Below, piece by piece: positions 18,982-28,074 of a stretch of DNA of 64,000 bases. The stretch's first letter is position 1, and each line of letters begins with the position of its first letter. A model generated the notes under the pieces. The model saw only the letters and a list, made by a program, of their open reading frames with translations. It was not told where the DNA came from and made no database searches. Origin of the DNA: Lutibacter flavus (GTDB lineage: Bacteria > Bacteroidota > Bacteroidia > Flavobacteriales > Flavobacteriaceae); assembly GCF_900188355.1 (NCBI RefSeq), contig NZ_FZNX01000003.1, positions 193,501 to 257,500 of the forward strand. Direction: 5' to 3'. Position numbers and translations under genes: made by a program.

Positions 18982-19027
18982 CCTTCCTTCTAGTTCAAAG
19001 TATAAGTTCTCCACTTCTCCAAACAAT
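18982..19027 (-). pseudogene. Relic copy of the rluD 3' end
   Basis: The minus strand repeats the end of rluD: 21 identical bases (19027-19007, matching 19574-19554), then about two thirds identity without gaps for a further 27 bases. In the rluD frame it reads CLEKWRTYTLN-stop against CLEKWRNYTVNQKEEH-stop in the intact gene. A stop lies immediately upstream in frame, so only the tail survives. It lies on the far side of the DUF2721 gene from rluD. Confidence 0.65.
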
Positions 19028-19102
19028 AAAATTAGTTTCGTTGCATTTTAAAATCAAGATTTAACTAAATTATAATTCTTCAAAATTAACAGTCAAATAC
19101 TA

Positions 19103-19510
19103 TTATTTTTCCTTTAAGTGATTCTCTATATCACTAATATGAAATTTAAGTGCTTGAGCAGAAATTTGAATTTCTTTTATTAAAAGAATTAAAGAGATTA
19201 TTAGTAATATCAATGCAATTCCAAATACCCAAACAGCAATAATCTGTTGATGTATGTAGATAAGAAACATCGTTAATACACATAAAAGCAAACTTGAAAT
19301 TCCAAATATCTGCATCCAACGAGTGAGGTTAATTCGTAATTTTAGGTTTTTAATTTGATGAATTAAAGACTTGTCATTATTTTTCAAATATTCACTATGC
19401 AAATTTCTTATAACTGCGGCATAAGCTAAAAATCTATTGGTATAGGCAAGCATTATTAATGATATTGCCGAAAACAAAAGTGCCGGTGTAGTTAGCGTAA
19501 GTTCTTCCAT
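19103..19510 (-). CDS. DUF2721 membrane protein
   Basis: A 135-residue inner-membrane protein of the DUF2721 family, function unknown. Three hydrophobic segments are visible: about 8-30 (PALLFSAISLIMLAYTNRFL), 68-87 (IFGISSLLLCVLTMFLIYI) and 92-112 (AVWVFGIALILLIISLILLI), with the family's conserved basic loop KNLKLRINLTRW between the first two. It follows rluD by 11 bases and is probably in the same transcript. A relic of the rluD end on its other side suggests it was inserted there. Confidence 0.78.
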   Translation of the reverse strand: MEELTLTTPALLFSAISLIMLAYTNRFLAYAAVIRNLHSEYLKNNDKSLIHQIKNLKLRINLTRWMQIFGISSLLLCVLTMFLIYIHQQIIAVWVFGIALILLIISLILLIKEIQISAQALKFHISDIENHLKEK

Positions 19511-19521
19511 AAATAGTTACT

Positions 19522-20547
19522 CTAATGCTCTTCCTTTTGGTTTACCGTATAGTTTCTCCACTTCTCCAAACAATCTAACATGTCTTGAGGAATTTCAGAA
19601 TTAAAACGTAAAAATTCTTTTGTAATTGGATGCTCAAAACCTAAGGTTTTAGCGTGTAGTGCCTGTCTTGGTAATACTTTAAAACAATTGTCTACAAACT
19701 GCTTGTATTTAGTAAAAGTTGTTCCTTTTAATACAGCATCGCCACCATAACGTTCATCATTAAAAAGTGTGTGCCCAATATGCTTAAAATGTGCTCTAAT
19801 TTGGTGCGTTCTTCCAGTTTCTAATTTACATTGTACAAGCGTTACATAGCTAAAACGCTCAATAACTTTATAATGTGTAACTGCGTGTTTTCCAAAATCT
19901 CCTTCAGGAAAAACATTCATTTGTAGTCTGTTTTTTAAACTTCTGCCAATATTTCCTTCAATAGTTCCTTCGTCTTCTTTAACATTTCCCCAAACAATTG
20001 CGTAATACAAACGCTCTGTTGTTCTATCATAAAATTGTTTCGATAAATGTGCCATTGCAAATTCAGTTTTTGCAACAACTAACAATCCACTGGTATCTTT
20101 ATCAATTCTATGAACCAATCCCGGACGTTCATTAGAATTGGTTGGTAAGTTTTCTATATGATAAATTAAGCCATTTACTAAGGTTCCGCTATAATTTCCA
20201 TGACCTGGGTGCACCACCATTCCGGCAGGTTTATTTACCACCATAACCTGGTCATCTTCAAATAAAATATCCAAAGGAATATCTTCTGCTACCAGCAAAT
20301 TTTCGTGCGGTGGATGTGCTAAAACAATTCTAACAACATCGTTTGGTTTTACCTTGTAATTGGATTTTACAGCAACATCATTAACAAGTATATTTCCTGC
20401 TTTTGCTGCCTGCTGAATTTTATTACGTGTAGCATTTTCAATAAAATTCATTAAAAATTTATCAACACGCAAAGGTTCCTGTCCAGGTTTTGCAATACAA
20501 TTAAAATGTTCGTAAAACTCTTCGTTTTCTAATTCTTCAGCACTCAT
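19522..20547 (-). CDS. rluD: 23S rRNA pseudouridine synthase, RluA/RluD family
   Basis: Isomerises specific uridines of 23S rRNA (RluD: helix 69) to pseudouridine. At 341 residues it has an N-terminal S4 RNA-binding domain (VDKFLMNFIENATRNKIQQA to about 95) and a catalytic domain with HRIDKDTSGLLVVAK, whose Asp is the nucleophile, and the GRTHQIRAH motif. Full length. It starts two bases after the PASTA gene stop, and DUF2721 follows; the three read as one operon. Confidence 0.92.
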   Translation of the reverse strand: MSAEELENEEFYEHFNCIAKPGQEPLRVDKFLMNFIENATRNKIQQAAKAGNILVNDVAVKSNYKVKPNDVVRIVLAHPPHENLLVAEDIPLDILFEDDQVMVVNKPAGMVVHPGHGNYSGTLVNGLIYHIENLPTNSNERPGLVHRIDKDTSGLLVVAKTEFAMAHLSKQFYDRTTERLYYAIVWGNVKEDEGTIEGNIGRSLKNRLQMNVFPEGDFGKHAVTHYKVIERFSYVTLVQCKLETGRTHQIRAHFKHIGHTLFNDERYGGDAVLKGTTFTKYKQFVDNCFKVLPRQALHAKTLGFEHPITKEFLRFNSEIPQDMLDCLEKWRNYTVNQKEEH

Positions 20548-20549
20548 TA

Positions 20550-21137
20550 TTAATTTTTGTCAGAAGATTGTGAATATCTGCCACTTCCATTACCATCTCC
20601 TAATTTTAAGGTAATTACAGAGTTTTTAGGAATTTCGTCTCCAGCTTTTAACGTTTTTCCATCAAATAATAATCCTCTAACCACATCTTTGGCAATATCA
20701 GATACATAAATATATTTGGAATCAATTCTAAAACCAATAGCTCTTAATTGAGAAGTAACCTGTCTTTTAGTTTTTCCTAAAACATTTGGCACTTCAATAC
20801 TTCTATATCCAGATGGATTTAAGGTTAAGTATATTTTTCTATTTTCTTTTACAAAATCTCCTGCTTCCGGATCTTGATCAATCACCGATTTTTTAGGATA
20901 TTCTGGATTGTAACTTGCTGAATCTATTACCACCAACTTTAAATCTAATTCTTCCAATGTTTTTTCAACTTCACTTAAACTCATTTTTTCTAAACTTGGA
21001 ACTTCAATTTTTTGATCGTGGTTTGTTGAAATATTTAACCATTTCATAACCACAAAAGCAAACACAACTAAACCAACAACTGCAAATAACAATTGCTTTA
21101 AAAATGTTTTTGATTTAATAAACTGAATAAGACTCAT
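20550..21137 (-). CDS. PASTA-domain membrane protein
   Basis: A 195-residue single-pass protein: short cytoplasmic N-terminus, membrane helix at about 15-33 (LLFAVVGLVVFAFVVMKWL), then two or three periplasmic PASTA repeats (IEVPSLEKMSLSEVEKTL; VIDQDPEAGDFV; IEVPNVLGKTKRQVTSQL). PASTA domains bind peptidoglycan fragments or lipid II in other bacteria. There is no kinase domain. ATG 21137 is chosen; the upstream TTG frame start at 21164 overlaps the promoter. Back-to-back with ddl, so cell-wall genes flank this promoter region. Confidence 0.85.
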   Translation of the reverse strand: MSLIQFIKSKTFLKQLLFAVVGLVVFAFVVMKWLNISTNHDQKIEVPSLEKMSLSEVEKTLEELDLKLVVIDSASYNPEYPKKSVIDQDPEAGDFVKENRKIYLTLNPSGYRSIEVPNVLGKTKRQVTSQLRAIGFRIDSKYIYVSDIAKDVVRGLLFDGKTLKAGDEIPKNSVITLKLGDGNGSGRYSQSSDKN

Positions 21138-21161
21138 TTTTTTCTTTTTATTGAATTTTGG

Positions 21162-21169
21162 CAAAGATA
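21162..21169 (-). promoter_or_regulatory. -7 element for the PASTA-rluD-DUF2721 operon
   Basis: TATCTTTG on the minus strand, 24 bases before the ATG at 21137; exact TAnnTTTG match, and it decides against the longer reading frame. Confidence 0.55.
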
Positions 21170-21247
21170 CTTTATAAATACCAACTTACAAATTACAATA
21201 TCCATTCTAAATTATTACATTTTTAATAATCTAAATAAGAATTTATG

Positions 21248-21255
21248 TAAGTTTG
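21248..21255 (+). promoter_or_regulatory. -7 element for ddl
   Basis: TAAGTTTG, exact TAnnTTTG match, 22 bases before the ddl ATG at 21278. Confidence 0.55.
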
Positions 21256-21277
21256 TATTATTACATATAAACTTAAA

Positions 21278-22255
21278 ATGAAAAAAAATATTGCCATAAT
21301 TATGGGTGGCTATTCTTCGGAAGTAGAAATTTCTTTGAAGAGTGGGAATGTTGCTTATCAAAACATTGCAAAAGACCAATACAATTGCTATAAAATTCAT
21401 ATTCTAAAAAATAAATGGGTACTTGTTGATGACAACAACAATGAATATCCAATAAATAAGCACGATTTTTCAGCTGAAATAAATGGCAATAAAATAACTT
21501 TTGATTGTGTTTTTAACGCAATTCACGGTAACCCGGGAGAAAACGGAACCATTTTAGCCTATTTTGATTTAATTGGATTAAAACATACTTCTGCCCCATT
21601 TTACCAAATGGCTTTAACATTTAATAAACGAGATTGTTTAAGTGTTGTTAAGGAATATGGCATAAAAACTGCAACTTCTTTTTATCTTAATAAAGGAGAT
21701 AAAATTAATCTTGACGAAATTATTAAAAAAGTAGGATTGCCTTGTTTTGTAAAACCAAACAATGCGGGTTCTAGTTTTGGAATTTCTAAAGCTAAAACTA
21801 AAGCAGCAATGCTTCCTGCTATTGAAAAAGCCTTTAAAGAAGATACTGAAATTTTAATTGAGTCTTTTTTAGACGGACCGGAAATTACTATTGGCGTTCT
21901 TAATTATGAAGGGAAAACGAAAGTTTTACCAATGACAGAAATTGTAACTGACAACGATTTTTTTGATTATGAAGCCAAATATTTAGGAAAGTCGGACGAA
22001 ATTACACCTGCAAGAATTTCAGATGCAACACATAAAAAATTAGAAAAAGTAGCTAAAAAAGTTTATCGGGTTTTAAATATGAGTGGTTTTACACGATCAG
22101 AATATATTTTGGTAAATGATGAACCGTATTTCTTAGAAATGAATACTGTACCCGGTTTAACTAACGAAAGTATTATTCCTCAACAAGCAGCTGAAGCAGG
22201 TATTAGTTTACAAGAACTTTTTCATAACGCCATAAATATGGCTTTAAAAAACTAA
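21278..22255 (+). CDS. ddl: D-alanine--D-alanine ligase
   Basis: ATP-grasp enzyme that makes the D-Ala-D-Ala dipeptide for peptidoglycan. The 325 residues show the N-terminal GGYSSEVEISLKSG, the HGNPGENG loop, the ATP-binding PCFVKPNNAGSSFGISK, and the C-terminal LEMNTVPGLTNESIIPQQ with metal and substrate ligands. Full length. coaD begins two bases after its stop, so they are coupled. Confidence 0.95.
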   Translation: MKKNIAIIMGGYSSEVEISLKSGNVAYQNIAKDQYNCYKIHILKNKWVLVDDNNNEYPINKHDFSAEINGNKITFDCVFNAIHGNPGENGTILAYFDLIGLKHTSAPFYQMALTFNKRDCLSVVKEYGIKTATSFYLNKGDKINLDEIIKKVGLPCFVKPNNAGSSFGISKAKTKAAMLPAIEKAFKEDTEILIESFLDGPEITIGVLNYEGKTKVLPMTEIVTDNDFFDYEAKYLGKSDEITPARISDATHKKLEKVAKKVYRVLNMSGFTRSEYILVNDEPYFLEMNTVPGLTNESIIPQQAAEAGISLQELFHNAINMALKN

Positions 22256-22257
22256 CT

Positions 22258-22713
22258 ATGAGAAGAGCAATTTTCCCTGGATCGTTTGATCCTATTACTT
22301 TAGGTCACGTAGATATTGTAAATAGAGCTTTGCCTTTATTTGATGAAATTATAATTGCTATTGGAATTAATGCCGATAAAAAATATATGTTTTCATTAGA
22401 AGAACGTGTAAATTTTATTAAAGAAACTTATAAACATGAGCCTAAAATAAAAGTGCTTACTTATACTGGGTTAACTACCGATTTTTGTGAAAAAATAGAT
22501 GTCGATTTTATTTTAAGAGGTTTAAGAAATCCAGCCGATTTTGAGTTTGAAAAAGCAATTGCTCAAACCAATAGAAAACTCACAAAAATTGAAACGGTAT
22601 TTTTATTAACTTCTGCCGATACTGCTTTTATAAGTTCGAGTATTGTTAGAGATGTTTATAGACATGGCGGTGATATTAGCAAATTTGTTCCAAAAAGTGT
22701 TTTAAAAAAATAG
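22258..22713 (+). CDS. coaD: Phosphopantetheine adenylyltransferase
   Basis: Transfers AMP from ATP to 4'-phosphopantetheine, the penultimate step of CoA synthesis. The 151 residues carry the nucleotidyltransferase motif PGSFDPITLGHVDI (HxGH-type, here TLGH) and the C-terminal ISSSIVRDV motif for the ATP phosphates. Normal length. Lies between ddl and the M14 peptidase gene in one operon. Confidence 0.95.
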   Translation: MRRAIFPGSFDPITLGHVDIVNRALPLFDEIIIAIGINADKKYMFSLEERVNFIKETYKHEPKIKVLTYTGLTTDFCEKIDVDFILRGLRNPADFEFEKAIAQTNRKLTKIETVFLLTSADTAFISSSIVRDVYRHGGDISKFVPKSVLKK

Positions 22714-22724
22714 GTTGACATTGT

Positions 22725-24467
22725 ATGAAAAAATTAATACTGCTCCTTTTAATAATTAACTTTTCCTGTACAACTTCTGAAAAAAAACCGAATGCTGATT
22801 TTACTACAAAGTTTGAAAAATCTGAAGGAACTGAAACCACAACTTACATAGAAACTATTGAGTATTTTAAAGAATTAGCAAATTCATATCCAGAAATCTC
22901 ACTCAGTGAAATTGGAGAAACCGACAGTGGAAACCCGCTAAATTTAGTAGTTTTTAATAGCTCAAAAGAATTCGATTTCAGTAAAATATCGAGCACTAAA
23001 AACACAATTTTAATAAACAATGCAATTCACCCTGGAGAATCTGATGGTGTTGATGCTACTATGTTGTTATTAAGAGATATAGTACAAGATAAAAATAAAT
23101 TAGAACAATTTAAAAATATAGTAATTGCCGTTATTCCTATTTACAATATTGGTGGTACGCTTAATAGAAATAACCATTCCAGAGCCAACCAAAATGGCCC
23201 AAAAGAATATGGTTTTAGAGGAAATGCACGGAACTTTGATTTAAATCGTGATTTTATAAAAGCAGATACCAAAAACGCATTGTCTTTTTCTAAAATTTAT
23301 CATTTGGTTCAGCCAGATATTTTTATTGATAACCACGTTAGTAATGGAGCAGATTATCAATATGGTATCACACATTTATTTACACAACACAATAAATTAG
23401 GAAATAATATAGGCAAGTTTTTAGAAAATGAAATGAGACCAAATATTGAAGCTTCATTACTAAAAAAAGACATTATTATTACACCTTATGTAAATGTTTG
23501 GGGAAAAACTCCTGAGGAAGGATTTAGTCAGTTTTTTGATTCCCCGCGTTATTCCAGCGGATATACAACACTCTTTAACACATTGGGCTTCATGGTAGAA
23601 ACCCATATGCTAAAACCATACAAACAACGTGTTGAACAAACATATAGTTTTATGGAATCCACCTTAGAGTTTTTAGTTGAAAACGGAACCAAAATAAAAG
23701 AACTTCGAAACAGTGCAATTGCTGAAATTTTAGATAAAAAAACGTATCCAATTTCTTATGAACTTGATAGTGAAACTTTTTCAACACTTGAGTTTAAAGG
23801 TTATGAAGGAAGTTATATAGATAGCAAGGTTACCAATGGAAAGCGCTTGTTTTACGACAGAACTAAGCCTTATACAAAACCCGTTAAATATTACAATACG
23901 TTTAAAGTTACCAATGAAATTGAAATACCAAAAGCTTACATTTTAAAACAAGGATGGTGGAAAGTTTTAGAACGATTAAAAGCAAATAATATTAGGTATA
24001 AAACATTCTCAAAAGACACTACAATAAGTGTTCAAGTACAACACATAAAGGATTATAAAACCGTAACAAATCCTTATGAAAGTCATTATCCTCATTACAA
24101 TACAACCGTTTCAACTTCAAAAAAATCTGTTACTTTTTTAAAGGGAGATAGTTACATTCCTGTAAATCAAAAAGGAGCTCGTTATATTATGGAAACTTTG
24201 GAAGCTTCGGCAACAGATTCATTTTTTAACTGGAATTTTTTCGATAGTATTTTACAACGAAAAGAAGGTTATTCTGCCTATGTTTTTGAAGACATTGCTG
24301 AAGAGTATTTAAACAACAATTTTGTACTTAAACTTAATTTTGATGAAAAAATGAAATCTGAAGAAGACTTTGCAAAAAATCCAAGAGAACAATTAGATTT
24401 TATTTATAAAAACTCCCCTTATTACGAACAAGCATATTTAAAACTGCCAGTTTATAAAGTTTTTTAA
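22725..24467 (+). CDS. M14 zinc carboxypeptidase family lipoprotein
   Basis: A 580-residue exported metallopeptidase with a lipoprotein signal (NFSC, Cys 15). The carboxypeptidase A-like domain spans about 35-310: zinc ligands His 102 and Glu 105 in HPGES, His 204 in FIDNHVSN, and the catalytic Glu 292 in MVETHMLKPY. The C-terminal 270 residues are a family extension of unknown role. Probably cleaves peptides or peptidoglycan stem peptides at the cell surface; position after ddl gives weak support for the latter. Eleven bases separate it from coaD. Confidence 0.85.
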   Translation: MKKLILLLLIINFSCTTSEKKPNADFTTKFEKSEGTETTTYIETIEYFKELANSYPEISLSEIGETDSGNPLNLVVFNSSKEFDFSKISSTKNTILINNAIHPGESDGVDATMLLLRDIVQDKNKLEQFKNIVIAVIPIYNIGGTLNRNNHSRANQNGPKEYGFRGNARNFDLNRDFIKADTKNALSFSKIYHLVQPDIFIDNHVSNGADYQYGITHLFTQHNKLGNNIGKFLENEMRPNIEASLLKKDIIITPYVNVWGKTPEEGFSQFFDSPRYSSGYTTLFNTLGFMVETHMLKPYKQRVEQTYSFMESTLEFLVENGTKIKELRNSAIAEILDKKTYPISYELDSETFSTLEFKGYEGSYIDSKVTNGKRLFYDRTKPYTKPVKYYNTFKVTNEIEIPKAYILKQGWWKVLERLKANNIRYKTFSKDTTISVQVQHIKDYKTVTNPYESHYPHYNTTVSTSKKSVTFLKGDSYIPVNQKGARYIMETLEASATDSFFNWNFFDSILQRKEGYSAYVFEDIAEEYLNNNFVLKLNFDEKMKSEEDFAKNPREQLDFIYKNSPYYEQAYLKLPVYKVF

Positions 24468-24500
24468 ATCTCGTTTTAAATTAAGTAATTTAAATGTTTC

Positions 24501-24656
24501 GTCATTCTGAACTTAATTCAGAATCTAATTACTTTTCCTATCAATTAGAATGACAAGATACAACGAAATGATAATACGTGAGATTCTTCTCTATCGATCA
24601 GAATGACACAATCGCTTGTCATTCTGAATGAAATGAAGAATCTCATGCGGCTGATC
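24501..24656. repeat. Cluster of palindromic intergenic repeats
   Basis: Three related units fill the gap between two convergent genes. Unit A (24501-24555) opens GTCATTCTGAACTTAATTCAG and ends TTAGAATGAC. Units B (24580-24607, GAGATTCTTC...CAGAATGAC) and C (24618-24644, GTCATTCTGAATG...GAAGAATCTC) are inverted copies around a 10-base spacer and would form one long hairpin. The sequence resembles the GTCATTCTGA...GAATCTC repeat family that I recall from many flavobacterial genomes. It probably also acts as a transcription terminator. Confidence 0.7.
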
Positions 24657-24671
24657 TCAATAAATTTAACA

Positions 24672-26210
24672 CTACCAATCTATTGGCATATAATCCTTTA
24701 AAAATTTTCCGCACCAATGTTTTCCAGTTTTAATTCCATCAAAAAGTGGATCTATAACTCTTGCGGCTCCATCAACAATATCCAAAGGTGGTTGAAAATC
24801 GTGAACCTCAACTTTTTTCTTTGACAATTCAATTGGATCTTCATCTGTAACCCAGCCAGTATCAACGGCATTCATATAAATACCTTTTTTGGCTAAAGAA
24901 GAAGCACTAGTATGTGTCATCATATTTAAAGCGGCTTTTGCCATATTGGTATGTGGATGGCGATCTTGTTTTTTAAAACGATGAAATTTCCCTTCCATAG
25001 CCGAAACATTAATAATATGCTTCATTCCTGTGTTTTCTTTCTTCATTATGTTTGAAAGTCGATTACACAATACAAAAGGAGCCACAGAATTTACCAACTG
25101 AACTTCAATCATTTCAGTAGTTTCAATTTCTCCGAGTTTTAAACGCCAACTGTTTGTTTTACGTAAATCAACTTGCTGCAAATCAACATCTAATTCACCT
25201 TCAGGAAAAACTTCACTCGTTTTTAAAGAATTGTCGAAACTATAAGGTATTTGTGATAATTTTGCCGAAGAACTTAACCCAATTCCGGGTTCTGGTCCGT
25301 GCCAGGTAACTGGCATATTCTTGTTTGGTGATGCACTTGAAGTTAAGGTTTTTAATTCATTCAAACATTCAAAGTGATCAGCCAAAACACTTTTTGCAGA
25401 TTTTGGTAGTAAATCTAAATTCATCGTTTCATTTTCCATTAAATGATGATAAAAACCTGAAGGGCGACGAACTGTTTGCGCTGCATTATTTATTAAAATA
25501 TCCAATCTTTTATAATGCTGCTCAATATAATTACAAAATATTTCAACACTTGGAATATGTCTTAAATCAAGTCCGTGAATTTTTAATCGGTCTCCCCATT
25601 TAGAGAAATCATCTTCTTTAGAAAAACGCAATGCTGAATCTACGGGAAAACGAGTGGTTGCAACTACAGTCGCTCCGGCACGCAACATCATTAAAGTAAT
25701 ATGGTATCCAATTTTTAAACGAGAACCTGTAATTACAGCTACTTGCCCAGTTAAATCTGCCGATTGAAAACGTTTTGCATAATTAAAATCACCACATTCT
25801 GTACACATCGTATCATAAAAATGATGCAATTTGGTATAAATAGTTTTACATACGTAACAATTACGAGGCGATTCTAATTCAAGTTCTTTTTCTTGTTGTT
25901 TGGTAAGCGATATTAATTTTGGAGCTTCAAAAATAGCTGCTTCACGAGCACTTCTAATTCCAGTTTCCTTACGAGCGTGACGATCTCTGGCAATCATTTT
26001 TCTCTTTGCCGTTTTCTTAGCATCCTTCTTCCATTTAGCAAAATCATCTTTATTTGGTCTTGATAATAAGCCAGCAGCCTTCAATAAAGCAACTCTTTTT
26101 TCTTCAGAAAGTTCAAAAATCTGACCTCCATTACCAACTAACTTTTCAAGCGTAGCAATACATTCATCTATTTCAGCTTCCCCAACTTTATCATTTTCCA
26201 AATCACTCAT
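24672..26210 (-). CDS. SDR-family oxidoreductase with N-terminal zinc ribbon
   Basis: A 512-residue fusion. Residues 1-115 are helical and basic; a CxxC...CxxC zinc ribbon follows (Cys 118, 121, 136, 139); the Rossmann domain starts at ITGSRLKIG (160-168) and runs to the end. At the usual YxxxK active site the sequence is HTNMAKAA, so Thr stands where the catalytic Tyr is expected and only the Lys remains. It may therefore be a redox-inactive or differently acting member. Start 26210 is chosen over 26258 because a TATATTTG promoter lies in the longer frame. Confidence 0.8.
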   Translation of the reverse strand: MSDLENDKVGEAEIDECIATLEKLVGNGGQIFELSEEKRVALLKAAGLLSRPNKDDFAKWKKDAKKTAKRKMIARDRHARKETGIRSAREAAIFEAPKLISLTKQQEKELELESPRNCYVCKTIYTKLHHFYDTMCTECGDFNYAKRFQSADLTGQVAVITGSRLKIGYHITLMMLRAGATVVATTRFPVDSALRFSKEDDFSKWGDRLKIHGLDLRHIPSVEIFCNYIEQHYKRLDILINNAAQTVRRPSGFYHHLMENETMNLDLLPKSAKSVLADHFECLNELKTLTSSASPNKNMPVTWHGPEPGIGLSSSAKLSQIPYSFDNSLKTSEVFPEGELDVDLQQVDLRKTNSWRLKLGEIETTEMIEVQLVNSVAPFVLCNRLSNIMKKENTGMKHIINVSAMEGKFHRFKKQDRHPHTNMAKAALNMMTHTSASSLAKKGIYMNAVDTGWVTDEDPIELSKKKVEVHDFQPPLDIVDGAARVIDPLFDGIKTGKHWCGKFLKDYMPIDW

Positions 26211-26229
26211 TTTCTTTATTTTAAGGCTG

Positions 26230-26237
26230 CAAATATA
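26230..26237 (-). promoter_or_regulatory. -7 element for the SDR gene
   Basis: TATATTTG on the minus strand, 19 bases before the ATG at 26210; exact TAnnTTTG match. Confidence 0.55.
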
Positions 26238-26292
26238 CTTTATAAAATGTAGCAGCAATTAATTTATTGAAATATGTACTTTTACCAAGCTA

Positions 26293-27108
26293 ATGGATTT
26301 AAATACAAAAGACATACAATTACAATATGAAGGTTTTTTAAACACGCCTTTTTTATGGAATTCTGATGCCGTTTTTGACTTAAAACAATTTGAATTTCTG
26401 AAAGAAAATTCTGCAACATTTAATAATGGAATTGTAAAAAATTTACGCTTAGGAAAACGTGTTGAACGTTTTGTAATGCACGAATTAATTCAGAAAAAAA
26501 ACATTAATATTTTAGCAGAAAATATTCAAATTCAAAATGGAAAAACCACCGTTGGCGAAATTGATTGCATTTTAACCGAAAACGAACACCCATTTCATTT
26601 AGAAATAATTTATAAGTTTTATTTATATGATGAAACCTTTGGAACCACCGAAATAGAACATTGGATTGGCCCAAACAGAAATGATAATTTGGTTAAAAAA
26701 TTAACTAAATTAAAAAACAAACAATTACCACTACTATATAATTCATTTACAAATCCCCTGTTAAAAAAAATTAACTTAAAATCGGAAAATATAGCGCAAC
26801 GGGTTTATTTTAAAGCACAACTTTTTGTGCCACTTTCATTAAAAAACAACTCTTTTGACTTGATAAATAATGAATGTATTCAAGGATTTTATATTCATTT
26901 TAATGAATTAAAACAGTTTTCAGATTGTAAATTTTTCATACCTTCAAAAATAAACTGGCTACAAGCAGTTCAAACGCAAACCAGATGGTTAACCTACAAT
27001 TTATTTTTAACAAAAGTTGAAGATCTTATTAAACAAGAAACTGCACCTTTATGCTGGATTAAGTATCCAAATGGAGAAGTTCAAAAGTTTTTTGTTGTTT
27101 GGTGGTAA
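26293..27108 (+). CDS. DUF1853 family protein
   Basis: A 271-residue soluble protein of the DUF1853 family, function unknown. Family features are the VGEIDCIL strand (around 98), the HLEIIYKFYLYD strand (around 112) and the signature WIGPNRNDNLVKKL. The Asp, Glu and Lys of these strands loosely recall a PD-(D/E)XK nuclease core, but the spacing is Glu-x3-Lys rather than Glu-x-Lys, so nuclease activity is only a guess. C-terminal end CWIKYPNGEVQKFFVVWW is conserved-looking and aromatic. Divergent from the SDR gene. Confidence 0.75.
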   Translation: MDLNTKDIQLQYEGFLNTPFLWNSDAVFDLKQFEFLKENSATFNNGIVKNLRLGKRVERFVMHELIQKKNINILAENIQIQNGKTTVGEIDCILTENEHPFHLEIIYKFYLYDETFGTTEIEHWIGPNRNDNLVKKLTKLKNKQLPLLYNSFTNPLLKKINLKSENIAQRVYFKAQLFVPLSLKNNSFDLINNECIQGFYIHFNELKQFSDCKFFIPSKINWLQAVQTQTRWLTYNLFLTKVEDLIKQETAPLCWIKYPNGEVQKFFVVWW

Positions 27109-27170
27109 AAATTTATCTCAAGATTCCCATAGTTTTAGCTATTTTAGCAAAAAATCAAATTAAAATATAA

Positions 27171-27950
27171 ATGCTTAACTATACTACTTATCTTCATAAA
27201 ACAGCCACCGAATGGGTTACTTTTGTACATGGTGCTGGTGGAAGTTCGTCTATTTGGTTTAAGCAAATACGCAGTTTTAGTACAAATTTTAACGTATTAG
27301 TTTTAGATTTACGAGGTCATGGAAATAGCAAAACCAAAATTAAAGATGCCTTTTCTGAAAAATACACTTTCGACTCTATAACTCATGATATTGTTGAAGT
27401 TATTGATCATTTAAAAATAAAAACCTCGCATTTTACAGGTATTTCATTAGGAACCATTCTTATTAGAAATTTGGCAGAAAAATATCCTGAACGTGTTAAA
27501 AGCATGATTATGGGAGGAGCAATTATGAAATTGAACTTTAAATCTCAATTACTAATGCGTATTGGTGTTTTATTTAAATCTATTGTTCCCTATTTAGTTT
27601 TGTACAAATTATTTGCCTTTATTATTATGCCTCGAAAAAACCATAAAAAATCACGTTTGATTTTTGTAAATGAGGCCAAAAAATTATATCAAAAAGAATT
27701 TGTTCGTTGGTTTAAATTAACTGCAGAAATAAACCCATTATTACGTTTTTTTAGAGAAACCGAAATTAATATTCCAACATTGTATATTATGGGTGAAGAG
27801 GACCATTTATTTTTGCCAGCTATAAAAATAATAGTTTTAAAGCATGTACAATCTTCGTTATTAATTATTAAAAATAGCGGTCATGTGGTTAATATTGAGC
27901 AATCAGAAACATTCAATAAAAAATCTATTCAATTTATTAACAATCAATAA
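27171..27950 (+). CDS. Alpha/beta hydrolase
   Basis: A 259-residue alpha/beta-hydrolase-fold enzyme. Visible elements are the oxyanion region VHGAGGSSSIWF, the nucleophile elbow FTGISLGTIL (GxSxG with Ser), the acid in MGEEDHLFLP and the catalytic His in NSGHVVNIEQ. No signal peptide. The substrate cannot be told from sequence. Monocistronic, with a bidirectional terminator after it. Confidence 0.85.
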   Translation: MLNYTTYLHKTATEWVTFVHGAGGSSSIWFKQIRSFSTNFNVLVLDLRGHGNSKTKIKDAFSEKYTFDSITHDIVEVIDHLKIKTSHFTGISLGTILIRNLAEKYPERVKSMIMGGAIMKLNFKSQLLMRIGVLFKSIVPYLVLYKLFAFIIMPRKNHKKSRLIFVNEAKKLYQKEFVRWFKLTAEINPLLRFFRETEINIPTLYIMGEEDHLFLPAIKIIVLKHVQSSLLIIKNSGHVVNIEQSETFNKKSIQFINNQ

Positions 27951-28014
27951 TTTATTCCTAACCAATTTAATTTTTAATAAAGAATTTCAAAAGAGGTTTA
28001 GATAATTAATAGAA

Positions 28015-28058
28015 CTAAAAAAAGAGACTATTTTTAAAAAAAAAGTCTCTTTTTTAAC
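28015..28058. terminator. Bidirectional terminator between hydrolase and yceI-like genes
   Basis: AAAAAAAGAGACT (28017-28029) pairs with AGTCTCTTTTTT (28044-28055) around an AT-rich loop; A and T runs on both flanks serve both converging transcripts. Confidence 0.75.
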
Positions 28059-28074
28059 TTTTATTTTAAAATTA

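Noticed and set aside
24501..24656. CRISPR array
   Set aside because: Only three degenerate units in alternating orientation, no regular spacers and no cas genes.
26293..27108. DUF1853 protein as a PD-(D/E)XK nuclease of a defence system
   Set aside because: The acid-lysine spacing does not fit the motif and no defence genes are adjacent.
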